Below are positions 57,226 to 64,000 of a stretch of 64,000 nucleotides of DNA, in pieces. A model generated the notes under the pieces. It ran no database searches and was not told the DNA's origin. It saw nothing but the letters and a program-made list of their open reading frames with translations. The translations under genes were made by a program, and so were the position numbers. Origin of the DNA: Methanobrevibacter millerae. GTDB lineage: Archaea; Methanobacteriota; Methanobacteria; Methanobacteriales; Methanobacteriaceae. The stretch is from positions 1,100,001-1,164,000 of the forward strand of contig NZ_CP011266.1 of the NCBI RefSeq assembly GCF_001477655.1, written 5' to 3'. Numbering within the stretch: the first letter of the stretch is position 1; each line of letters begins with the position of its first letter.

Positions 57226-57394
57226 TTAACCTATTTTTTATCTTTAATTTCTTTTTTTATACATTTTTGCAACTTATTTTAATTGAATTTGTTAGACATA
57301 TATCTCTGTCTATATGTTGTGAGTAACTTATTTTTAAATTGTTATTGTAACTGTCTTTATACGAACTTTTTTTTAAAAATTGGAGATTAAAATA

Positions 57395-58339
57395 ATGAAA
57401 AATCAAAGAGTTTTGAAAAAAAGACCTAAAAAAGTAATAATTGAAGAAAACACCACCGTTTCATGTCCAGAATGCAGTTCAACAGATTTTGACCATGATA
57501 GTTCAAGAGGAGAAATATCATGTAAACACTGCGGCACAGTCATTGATGAAAACATGATTGATAATGGGCCTGAATGGAGAGCATTCAACCATGAACAGAA
57601 AAATTCAAGAACACGTGTAGGTGCACCATTATCTCATGCAATACATGATCATGGATTATGCACTGACATAGACTTTAAAAATAATTGTATTCCGCAAAAA
57701 AACATAGCCACTTTCTATAGATTGAGAAAATGGAATAAAAAAATTAGAATTTCCGGATCAAGAGAGCGCAACCTTGCATCTGCCCTATCTCAGCTTGATA
57801 GAAAATGCTCAAACCTTGCTCTTCCGCGTACTGTCCGTGAAAATGCATCCGTGATGTATAGGAAGGCACTTGAAAATAAGCTGATTAGGGGAAGAACAAT
57901 TGAAGGAGTAATAGCTGCAGTGATATATATTGCCTGCAGATTAAATAGGATTCCAAGAACATTGGCTGAGGTTTCTGTAGAATCCGAAGCAAGCTCAAAG
58001 GAAATTGGAAGAACCTACAGATTTTTAGCCCGTGAATTGAAAATTAGATTGCATCCAACTTCACCTGCAGATTACATTCCAAGATTTGCAACAAAGCTTG
58101 ATGCTTCAAACGACCTGGAAATCAAGGCCATCAGAATTGTTGAAAAGTCAAGAAATGAAGGACTTACCAATGGAAAAGGTCCAAGCGGAATTGCTGCTGC
58201 AGCATTATACATCGCATCACTTTTGGTTAATGAAAGGAAAAGCCAGAAGAATGTTGCTGAAGTTGCAGGAGTAACAGAAGTAACTCTCAGAAACAGGTAT
58301 AAGGAATTATCAGAAAACTTAAATCTTGCATTAATATAA
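57395..58339 (+). CDS. tfb: transcription initiation factor TFB
   Basis: 314 residues from ATG 57395 (GGAG 9 bp upstream). The N-terminal zinc ribbon has CPEC and CKHC, followed by the B-finger/B-reader region (PEWRAFNHEQ). Two cyclin-like repeats follow (about 125-210 and 220-310), with the RTIEGVIAAVIYIACR and GPSGIAAAALYIAS segments. It recruits RNA polymerase to TBP-bound promoters. The N-terminal basic extension (RVLKKRPKK) is unremarkable. Confidence 0.94.
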   Translation: MKNQRVLKKRPKKVIIEENTTVSCPECSSTDFDHDSSRGEISCKHCGTVIDENMIDNGPEWRAFNHEQKNSRTRVGAPLSHAIHDHGLCTDIDFKNNCIPQKNIATFYRLRKWNKKIRISGSRERNLASALSQLDRKCSNLALPRTVRENASVMYRKALENKLIRGRTIEGVIAAVIYIACRLNRIPRTLAEVSVESEASSKEIGRTYRFLARELKIRLHPTSPADYIPRFATKLDASNDLEIKAIRIVEKSRNEGLTNGKGPSGIAAAALYIASLLVNERKSQKNVAEVAGVTEVTLRNRYKELSENLNLALI

Positions 58340-58371
58340 TATATATTATTGATGTTGTGAATTATTCAACG

Positions 58372-58400
58372 GAAAGTGGATTTCCACTTTCTATGTTTTA
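58372..58400 (+). terminator. hairpin terminator after tfb
   Basis: 8-bp arms GAAAGTGG (58372-58379) and CCACTTTC (58384-58391) with a 4-base loop, followed by a T-rich run. Confidence 0.65.
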
Positions 58401-58439
58401 TTTGTGCCAAAATAACTATTAAATAATTAGGTGAGAAAT

Positions 58440-58877
58440 ATGGGTGACATGTGGGGATTAACTGCAAGAGGAATCTGTGAATATGATGGTAAAATTTTGC
58501 TTTTAAAGGTACGCTCCCGTTCAAGTCATGATGCGGAAAAATGGGAAATCCCTGGTGGTAAAGTTAAAAAAGGAGAATTTTTTGATCAGGCTCTTAAAAG
58601 AGAGTTCATTGAAGAGACGGGCCTTGAAATCAACATTGAATCATTGTATAATGTAATTCAAAATGACTATACTGCATGCAAGACCAATGAAAAGGTAAAA
58701 TCAATTCAGCTAATAATGAAAGTGTCATCAACAACAGATCATGTTGAAATAAGTGAAGAGCATGATGAGTATAAATGGTTTACTCGTGAGGAACTCGGGG
58801 AACTGATTGATGGTGAAATGCTTTCAAAAGCTGCAATGAACTCATTTAAAAAAGTAGAATTGGGAGGAAATCTATGA
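58440..58877 (+). CDS. Nudix hydrolase
   Basis: 145 residues from ATG 58440 (AGGTGA upstream; GTG 58431 is an alternative). The Nudix box is GGKVKKGEFFDQALKREFIEETGLEI, complete with REFIEETG. It hydrolyses a nucleoside diphosphate linked to X, perhaps an oxidised nucleotide; the substrate is not evident. It overlaps the next gene by 4 bp (ATGA). Confidence 0.88.
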   Translation: MGDMWGLTARGICEYDGKILLLKVRSRSSHDAEKWEIPGGKVKKGEFFDQALKREFIEETGLEINIESLYNVIQNDYTACKTNEKVKSIQLIMKVSSTTDHVEISEEHDEYKWFTREELGELIDGEMLSKAAMNSFKKVELGGNL

Positions 58878-59065
58878 TTTGTCCAAACTGTGGAGGCTGG
58901 GTTGATGAAGGAGAGCCAATGTGCTCATGCGGAACATCATTTGGAGAGGATTATCAACAGGAATATACATGTCCTGAATGTCATGGAATGTTTATGATGG
59001 ATGAATTTGATAATAACTGTCCGTTTTGTGGTGCTCCAATTAAAAGAGATGATTATTTTTATTAA
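58874..59065 (+). CDS. small zinc-ribbon protein
   Basis: 63 residues with three CxxC-type elements: CPNC near the start, CSCG in the middle and CPEC ... CPFC at the end, so two zinc ribbons are likely. The ATG overlaps the Nudix stop codon by ATGA, so it is translated with the Nudix protein. The function is unknown; it may bind RNA or a protein partner. Confidence 0.75.
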   Translation: MICPNCGGWVDEGEPMCSCGTSFGEDYQQEYTCPECHGMFMMDEFDNNCPFCGAPIKRDDYFY

Positions 59066-59156
59066 TTTTTTACTATTTTTTTTAACATGTTGAAAGAATT
59101 AATATTTTAATCTAAAAGTAATTAAAATGCTTTAAATTCTTAATAATCTTTAGTTT

Positions 59157-59200
59157 TTGGTATCATTGGTTAATAACTCCTTTTTTTATATAAAAATATA
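59157..59200 (-). pseudogene. short remnant of a second Rpn-like gene
   Basis: TGGTTAATAACTCC (59167-59180) preceded by TATCAT repeats the coding sequence at 59473-59486, and on the minus strand gives ELLT before frame decay, as in the intact gene's ELLTMISE. It is too short to be sure. Confidence 0.25.
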
Positions 59201-59245
59201 TTTTTTTGGTGTTATGGTGATGGTTTTTTTTATTGTGGGGGTTTT

Positions 59246-60181
59246 TTATCTGTTTATTTGTTTTTTGAGTTTTTCTATTTCTTTTTTGAGTTTTTGGTTT
59301 TCTTTGTTTTTTTCTTTTAATTTCAGGTCTTTTTCTTCTAGTTTCTGGTCTTTTTCTTCTAGTTTTATGCCTTGTTCTTTTAGTTTCTGGTCTTTTTCTT
59401 TCATTTGTATTTCTGTTCTTTCTTTGTATGTTAATCCTTCTAGGTTTTTTTGGAATATGGATTCTGATATCATGGTTAATAACTCCCTTATTTTATTTAT
59501 ATCATCTCTAAAATGAAATTTAATCATTTTTTTGAGAACTTGGTGTAAATCTAATTCAAGATTGGGTTCCATCTGGTCAATTTGTGAAAACAAATAGGCT
59601 AGTCTTTCCATTGTTTCTTTTTGTTTAGTAAATATTGCAATATATGCAAAATACATTGCTTCTTTTTGGGTAAACTCTTTCTTATTCTTTATTTTATTTT
59701 TTAATATTTTTAATCTTTTTGAAATTTTTTCTCTTGTTACCACGTTTACTTTTAGTTTGAATATTTGATCATGTGACTTGCAGAAGATTTCATCTTTTCC
59801 GGGGTCAATATTTGTCATAACAATAGAATTTGAGGGGATGTTTGTTTTGTGAATCAAATATAGTTTGTAATCATATATTGACTCTACTTTTTCTCTAATG
59901 GGATATGTTTGATGTTCTACATTAATTGTTGATTTGCATGTTATTTCTCCTTTTGGCATTATTAGCTGTGCACAGTCCATTTCTAAATTTCTACCGTCTT
60001 CTGTATATACGTCTAATTTTAAATTATTCACATATTCTCCAGGAAAATCAAATGCGTCATGCACTGCTTTGGGGTATGTGTTTACAATATATCTGAAGCA
60101 AAAATCTCGGGGATTATTGTTGGATTCCTCTATCATTTGAGTTACAAGTTTTTCTAGTGTTATCCATTTTTCTAAACTCAT
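59246..60181 (-). CDS. Rpn-like (PD-(D/E)XK transposase-type) protein with heptad-repeat tail
   Basis: 311 residues. Residues about 1-150 resemble the Rpn recombination-promoting nuclease / PD-(D/E)XK transposase-like group (RYIVNTYPKAV, LKLDVYTEDGRNLEMDCAQ with acidic residues, then NVEHQTYP). The usual E-x-Q/K catalytic segment reads MDCAQ, so activity is doubtful. Residues about 260-290 form four 7-residue coiled-coil units (EKDQKLK, EQGIKLE, EKDQKLE, EKDLKLK), then a lysine-rich end. Such genes are numerous in Methanobrevibacter. Assignment to Rpn is tentative. Confidence 0.6.
   Translation of the reverse strand: MSLEKWITLEKLVTQMIEESNNNPRDFCFRYIVNTYPKAVHDAFDFPGEYVNNLKLDVYTEDGRNLEMDCAQLIMPKGEITCKSTINVEHQTYPIREKVESIYDYKLYLIHKTNIPSNSIVMTNIDPGKDEIFCKSHDQIFKLKVNVVTREKISKRLKILKNKIKNKKEFTQKEAMYFAYIAIFTKQKETMERLAYLFSQIDQMEPNLELDLHQVLKKMIKFHFRDDINKIRELLTMISESIFQKNLEGLTYKERTEIQMKEKDQKLKEQGIKLEEKDQKLEEKDLKLKEKNKENQKLKKEIEKLKKQINR
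59317..59400 (-). repeat. four 21-bp tandem repeats in the Rpn-like gene
   Basis: Units at 59317-59337, 59338-59358, 59359-59379 and 59380-59400, three with the core GTCTTTTTCTT on the plus strand. Each encodes one heptad of the coiled coil, so unit number can change without breaking the frame. Confidence 0.65.
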
Positions 60182-60483
60182 AATTTTTCAAACCTCTCTT
60201 TTTAAAATTTTCCGGAAATATTTTTTAATTGATAATTATCATTTTATCATTTATTAATTAATCTATATAAGTTATTTAGTAATTTTTCCTACAATATAAC
60301 TGTATTTTTTAATATTACTGGTTATTATTAATATTTGCATCATATGGTATAATATTATAATTAAAATTTGTATATTATCAACATATGAAAAAATTGTCAT
60401 GTAAAAAAAATAATTCATCATAAAAATTAATATTAAGATTGGACAAATATATTATCATCAAGATTATTTTACGGAGATTGAAA
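60182..60483. promoter_or_regulatory. AT-rich divergent spacer with TGATAATTATCA palindrome
   Basis: A 302-bp non-coding stretch between the Rpn-like gene and the NifU-like/GGGtGRT operon. The perfect 12-bp palindrome TGATAATTATCA at 60230-60241, followed by TTTTATCAT, resembles a Fur-type box, though in AT-rich DNA this may be chance. The ribosome binding site ACGGAGAT precedes ATG 60484. Confidence 0.35.
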
Positions 60484-61176
60484 ATGATATATTCAAATGA
60501 AGTAGAAAATATGTGTCCTGTTGCAAAAGGAGCAAATCACGGTCCCGCACCAATACCTGAAGAAGGTAGATGGGTTAAATCAAAGGAAATCTCTGACATT
60601 TCCGGTTTGACACATGGTATCGGATGGTGTGCACCTCAACAGGGATGCTGTAAATTGACTTTAAATGTTAAAGAAGGTATTATCGAAGAGGCTTTGGTTG
60701 AAACCATAGGATGCTCAGGCATGACTCATTCAGCTGCAATGGCTGGTGAAATACTGATTGGAAAAACAATCCTTGAAGCTTTAAATACTGATTTGGTTTG
60801 TGATGCAATAAATACTGCAATGCGTGAACTCTTCCTGCAGATTGTTTATGGTAGAACCCAATCAGCATTTTCCGAAGACGGTCTTCCTATCGGTGCAGGC
60901 CTTGAAGATTTAGGTAAAGGCCACAGAAGCCAGGTTGGAACAATATACTCAACCAACAGGAAAGGGCCAAGATATCTTGAGCTGACTGAAGGTTATATCA
61001 CAGAAATTGCTCTTGATGAAGATGATGAAATTATAGGATACAAGTATATCAATGTAGGCATAATGCTTGACAGCATCAAGGACGGAATGGATCCTTTAAA
61101 AGCAATCGAAAAGGCAAGCGGCCAGTACGGCAGGTTTGATGATGCTGTTAAAACAATTGATCCTAGAAAAGAATGA
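60484..61176 (+). CDS. NifU-like iron-sulfur scaffold-type protein
   Basis: 230 residues from ATG 60484 (GGAGAT 6-7 bp upstream). An N-terminal CPVAKGANHGPAP segment is followed by a NifU/IscU-like domain: GWCAPQQGCCKLTL, ETIGCSGMTHSAAM and AMRELFLQIVYGRTQSAF. The cysteines could hold a transient Fe-S cluster. It is immediately upstream of the GGGtGRT gene, with which it is paired in many anaerobes. The pair's role is not established to my knowledge. Confidence 0.75.
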   Translation: MIYSNEVENMCPVAKGANHGPAPIPEEGRWVKSKEISDISGLTHGIGWCAPQQGCCKLTLNVKEGIIEEALVETIGCSGMTHSAAMAGEILIGKTILEALNTDLVCDAINTAMRELFLQIVYGRTQSAFSEDGLPIGAGLEDLGKGHRSQVGTIYSTNRKGPRYLELTEGYITEIALDEDDEIIGYKYINVGIMLDSIKDGMDPLKAIEKASGQYGRFDDAVKTIDPRKE

Positions 61177-61187
61177 TGGGTGGAATT

Positions 61188-62189
61188 ATGAGTTTATTTG
61201 AAAGTTATGAAAGAAGAATCGACCAGATACTTCCTGTATTAAACAAATATGGTATTAATGATTTGGATGAAGCTCGCCAAATCTGTCTTGACAAAGGTTT
61301 CGACCCATATGAAATCGTTAAGGGAGTTCAGCCAATATGCTTTGAAAACGCATGCTGGGCCTATACTGTTGGAGCTGCAATAGCTGTCAAAAAGGACTGC
61401 ACCAAAGCCGCTGATGCCGCATCTGCCATAGGTGAGGGATTGCAGTCATTCTGTATTCCTGGAAGTGTTGCAGATGACAGAAAAGTTGGTTTAGGTCATG
61501 GTAACTTAGCTTCAATGCTTTTAAGTGAAGAGTCAAGCTGTTTTGCATTTCTTGCAGGTCATGAAAGTTTTGCAGCAGCAGAAGGAGCAATCGGAATTGC
61601 AAACTCTGCAAACCAGGTAAGAAAAGAACCTTTAAGGGTTATCCTAAACGGTTTGGGAAAAGATGCTGCATTAATCATTTCAAGAATCAACGGTTTTACA
61701 TATGTTCAGACTGAATTTGACTACTTTACAGGTGAAGTAAAAGTCATTCACGAAAAGGCATACTCATCAGGTGAAAGGGCAAAGGTAAGATGTTACGGTG
61801 CAGATGATGTGCGTGAAGGTGTTGCAATCATGCATCTTGAAGGTGTTGACGTATCAATTACAGGTAACTCAACCAATCCTACACGTTTCCAGCATCCTGT
61901 AGCTGCAACATATAAAAAAGAGTGTATTGAGCAAGGCAAGAAATACTTCTCAGTTGCCTCTGGTGGAGGAACAGGAAGAACCTTGCACCCGGACAACATG
62001 GCGGCAGGTCCTGCATCATATGGTATGACAGATACCATGGGAAGAATGCATTCTGATGCTCAGTTTGCCGGTTCATCATCCGTACCTGCTCATGTGGAAA
62101 TGATGGGTCTAATCGGTATGGGTAACAACCCTATGGTTGGTGCAAGCGTTGCTGTAGCTGTAGCTGTTGAAAAGGCAATGAACAAATAA
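61188..62189 (+). CDS. GGGtGRT family protein
   Basis: 333 residues from ATG 61188 (GGTGG 5 bp upstream; ATG 61173, which overlaps the upstream stop, is an alternative). The name-giving motif SGGGTGRTLHPDNMAAGP is present near residue 273, with Gly- and Ala-rich surroundings and cysteines (CFENACWAY, SSCFAF). Function is unknown. The tight link to the NifU-like gene suggests a common Fe-S or cofactor role. Confidence 0.85.
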   Translation: MSLFESYERRIDQILPVLNKYGINDLDEARQICLDKGFDPYEIVKGVQPICFENACWAYTVGAAIAVKKDCTKAADAASAIGEGLQSFCIPGSVADDRKVGLGHGNLASMLLSEESSCFAFLAGHESFAAAEGAIGIANSANQVRKEPLRVILNGLGKDAALIISRINGFTYVQTEFDYFTGEVKVIHEKAYSSGERAKVRCYGADDVREGVAIMHLEGVDVSITGNSTNPTRFQHPVAATYKKECIEQGKKYFSVASGGGTGRTLHPDNMAAGPASYGMTDTMGRMHSDAQFAGSSSVPAHVEMMGLIGMGNNPMVGASVAVAVAVEKAMNK

Positions 62190-62190
62190 T

Positions 62191-62218
62191 GGGATTAATT
62201 TTATCCCCATTTCTTTTT
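62191..62218 (+). terminator. hairpin terminator after the GGGtGRT gene
   Basis: Arms GGGAT (62191-62195) and ATCCC (62203-62207), 7-base loop, then CATTTC and a T run. Confidence 0.5.
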
Positions 62219-62233
62219 TTGGAGTAATTTTTT

Positions 62234-62683
62234 ATGAAATTGGTTATCCAGAGAGTTGCAAATGCAAGTGTTGAAGTGGATAATGAGATAATTGGCCAAA
62301 TCGATAAGGGATTAATGGTTTTGGTAGGTTTTGGCCAGAATGATACAGCAAAAGAAGTAGACTATCTTTCTAAAAAGCTGATTAAGCTTCGAATATTTCC
62401 TGATGAAAACGGCCGTATGAATAAGTCAGTTCAGGATATTTCAGGAAAGTTATTATTGGTTCCGCAATTTACTTTATATGGTAAAACCAAGAAAAACAGA
62501 CCTTCATTTCACAAGGCATTGAATCCTGATGATGCAACAAAACTATTTGATTATTTTGTTGAAAAATGCAGTAATGATATTGAAGTTGAAACCGGTGAGT
62601 TTGGAGCATATATGAAAGTTAATTTAATTAATGACGGTCCTGTCACAATACTTTTGGAGAAAGATTTTTCTGAGGATGATTAG
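62234..62683 (+). CDS. dtd: D-aminoacyl-tRNA deacylase (bacterial/eukaryotic DTD type)
   Basis: 149 residues. VIQRVANASVEVD, LRIFPDENGRMNKSV, PQFTLYGKTKKNRPSF and the C-terminal NDGPVT (the Gly-cisPro chiral selector) are DTD1 signatures. It removes D-amino acids from mis-charged tRNA. Archaea mostly use DTD2 instead, so this copy may have come by transfer. The usual S in SQFTL is P here. Its stop codon touches the ATG of the nitroreductase (TAGATG). Confidence 0.88.
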   Translation: MKLVIQRVANASVEVDNEIIGQIDKGLMVLVGFGQNDTAKEVDYLSKKLIKLRIFPDENGRMNKSVQDISGKLLLVPQFTLYGKTKKNRPSFHKALNPDDATKLFDYFVEKCSNDIEVETGEFGAYMKVNLINDGPVTILLEKDFSEDD

Positions 62684-63205
62684 ATGGAATTTGATGATTT
62701 GATTTTAAAAAGAAGAAGCATCCGCAAGTTTACGCATGATAAAGTTAGCAAAGATCAGTTGAATAAAATTTTGGAAGCTGGCCTTTTGGCGCCAACAGCA
62801 ATGAACAGAAAGCCATGTAACTTTTTAATTGTTACAAATAAGGATAAATTGGTAGAATTATCTGAAGTAAAGGAACATGGTTCTAAATTTTTAAAGGATG
62901 CTGATAAGGCTATTGTTGTAACAGCAAGCACCCTTGAAGCGGATACATGGATTGAAGACTCATCAATTGCATTGACGTTCATGCATCTTATGGCAGCAAA
63001 CATCGGTGTTGGAAGCTGCTGGATTCAAATGCATCTTAGAAAATCATCCGGCGGCGAGAATTCAGAAAAATTAGTCCGTGATATAGTTAAAATTGATGAA
63101 CATTATCGTATTGTTGGTATATTGGCTTTAGGTATTCCTGACGGTGATGTGAAACCCCATACTTTAGAGGATATTGATAAAAACAAAGTCCATTTCTTAT
63201 TTTAA
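62684..63205 (+). CDS. nitroreductase family protein
   Basis: 173 residues. RRSIRKFTHDKV, APTAMNRKPCNFLIV and GSCWIQMH with the C-terminal ILALGIP are typical of FMN-dependent nitroreductases. The substrate could be a flavin, nitro compound or quinone. It starts directly after dtd, so it is part of that unit. Confidence 0.87.
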   Translation: MEFDDLILKRRSIRKFTHDKVSKDQLNKILEAGLLAPTAMNRKPCNFLIVTNKDKLVELSEVKEHGSKFLKDADKAIVVTASTLEADTWIEDSSIALTFMHLMAANIGVGSCWIQMHLRKSSGGENSEKLVRDIVKIDEHYRIVGILALGIPDGDVKPHTLEDIDKNKVHFLF

Positions 63206-63635
63206 TTTTTTTTCAAGGATAAATCAGTATTCGTATGAACTTTTAATTTTATTCTGCGATTTTTATTTTTCTAAAAAATATGTTTTTTCAACCTCTATAT
63301 ATATTTCTCTTTAGAAATTTCTCTTGTTTTTAGCATTGTTTTATTATATTAATTTGATGATGTGTTAAATAGTTTTTTTTCATAGTTTGTTTCATAATAT
63401 TTAATGGAATTTTAATTTAAACTATGGTTTTATTTCATGTAATTTTTCATATTCATTATTTAATTATTCCAAACCATTTTTTTTACTTTTTTTGATATTA
63501 AATTAATATTTTTTCTTTATTTTACTTATTAATTTAATAAAGTTTATATATTCTTAATTGAATATAAATATATATGTATATTTGTCTTAATGTTAGTTAT
63601 CAAATATCAATATTTAATTTAAAGGAGGTGAAAAT
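63206..63635 (+). promoter_or_regulatory. AT-rich intergenic region and promoter of the last surface-protein gene
   Basis: I see no coding sequence in 63206-63540. A TATA-like element at 63541-63550 (AGTTTATATA) predicts a start near 63570-63575. The strong ribosome binding site AAAGGAGGTGA at 63621-63631 lies just before the expected start codon. Confidence 0.4.
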
Positions 63636-64000
63636 ATAAAAAGTAAATTCTTGGTCATACTATTGGTTTTTTTATTTATATTTGGTATAAATATTGTTAG
63701 TGCAGCAGATATAAATGAAAATTCAACAAATGTTTTAGCTTCTCAGAATATGGATCTAATTTATTCTGATGTTGATGGTTATGATGATGTTTTAGCAGAT
63801 AATAGTAGTAAAGTATCAACAGAAATTTCAGTTGAAAATGTCGTAACAAAAGCTGGAAGTAATATTACCATTCCAATTAATGTTAGTAGTGCAGATGGTA
63901 TGCCATTAAATTGTAACGTGACTGCGTTGTTACCTGATGGTACTAATCAGATTGTAAATATTATTAATGGAAATGGTAATGTTGGTTATTTTATTCCAGA
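63636..64000 (+). CDS. adhesin-like surface protein, 5' part (3' end outside window), non-canonical start
   Basis: The frame from 63636 runs open to the window end, about 121 codons. The ribosome binding site GGAGGTGA stands at normal spacing before ATA 63636, where ATG would be expected; the next in-frame start candidate is TTG 63651. GTG 63628 is in another frame and stops at once. The translation is a signal peptide (KSKFLVILLVFLFIFGINIVSA), a polar linker, and the beginning of an Ig-like repeat (ENVVTKAGSNITIPINVSSADG). It looks like the N terminus of another giant adhesin. Confidence 0.7.
   Translation, partial: MKSKFLVILLVFLFIFGINIVSAADINENSTNVLASQNMDLIYSDVDGYDDVLADNSSKVSTEISVENVVTKAGSNITIPINVSSADGMPLNCNVTALLPDGTNQIVNIINGNGNVGYFIP

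Noticed and set aside
60230-60241. Certain Fur box
   Set aside because: Only 12 bp of AT-rich palindrome is perfect; it could be chance. Kept only as a candidate in the operon finding.
1-64000. tRNA or rRNA genes
   Set aside because: I found no cloverleaf-like stretch with the conserved T-arm and acceptor bases, nor any rRNA-like GC-rich block. A dedicated tRNA search could still find one.

Overview
This window is an AT-rich archaeal chromosome segment, most likely from a Methanobrevibacter-like member of the Methanobacteriales. Supporting genes are the methanogen cofactor enzymes (comDE for coenzyme M, cofH for F420, an archaeal-type riboflavin/F420 reductase), the archaeal primase (priS, priL), transcription factor B, the archaeal early shikimate route (ADH synthase plus DHQ synthase II), pantoate kinase, F420H2 oxidase, and several very large adhesin-like surface proteins of the kind known from gut methanogens. 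I recognised no rRNA, tRNA, CRISPR array or insertion sequence.

Layout: 1-3.1 kb is the 3' end of a giant surface protein. 3.4-9.8 kb holds an XRE-cupin regulator with an acyl-CoA synthetase, comED, cofH, a thymidylate kinase and a TPR protein. 9.8-17 kb holds a decayed HEPN gene, priS, a mini-adhesin, two small unknown genes, a MacB-type ABC transporter and priL. 17-23 kb looks like one long co-directional run: metG, a DUF530-like gene, a double-HTH protein, a GT4 sugar-phosphate transferase and arfC. 23-29 kb holds a DUF4143 ATPase, two minus-strand genes, and an oxygen-defence set (F420H2 oxidase, flavodoxin, a cupin gene broken by an amber codon), then pantoate kinase and a methyltransferase. 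29-35.4 kb is aroA'/aroB'/thpR/cca, rubrerythrin and a NAMPT-type phosphoribosyltransferase. 35.6-40.7 kb is a 1690-residue surface protein with a beta-helix, a papain-like peptidase and Ig-like repeats. 40.7-59 kb is a mixed housekeeping and membrane region: archaeal thymidylate synthase, Mn-pyrophosphatase, two SpoIIM-like proteins, a tannase-like hydrolase, malate dehydrogenase, DUF2193 plus aquaporin, LtrA, archaetidylserine synthase, LOG, ferredoxins, NAD kinase, TFB and Nudix. 59-63.2 kb holds an Rpn-like gene with a heptad-repeat tail, the NifU-like/GGGtGRT pair, dtd and a nitroreductase. The window ends in the first 120 codons of another adhesin.

The themes worth attention are: (i) a shared four-repeat C-terminal cassette on three surface proteins, one of which is little more than that cassette; (ii) genes whose expected start is missing or damaged (a frame break in a signal peptide, ATA or ATT where a start is expected after a good ribosome binding site, an in-frame TAG); (iii) many terminator hairpins that contain the stop codon; (iv) palindromes placed exactly at archaeal promoter elements; and (v) conserved but functionally undescribed pairs (NifU-like/GGGtGRT, DUF2193/aquaporin).
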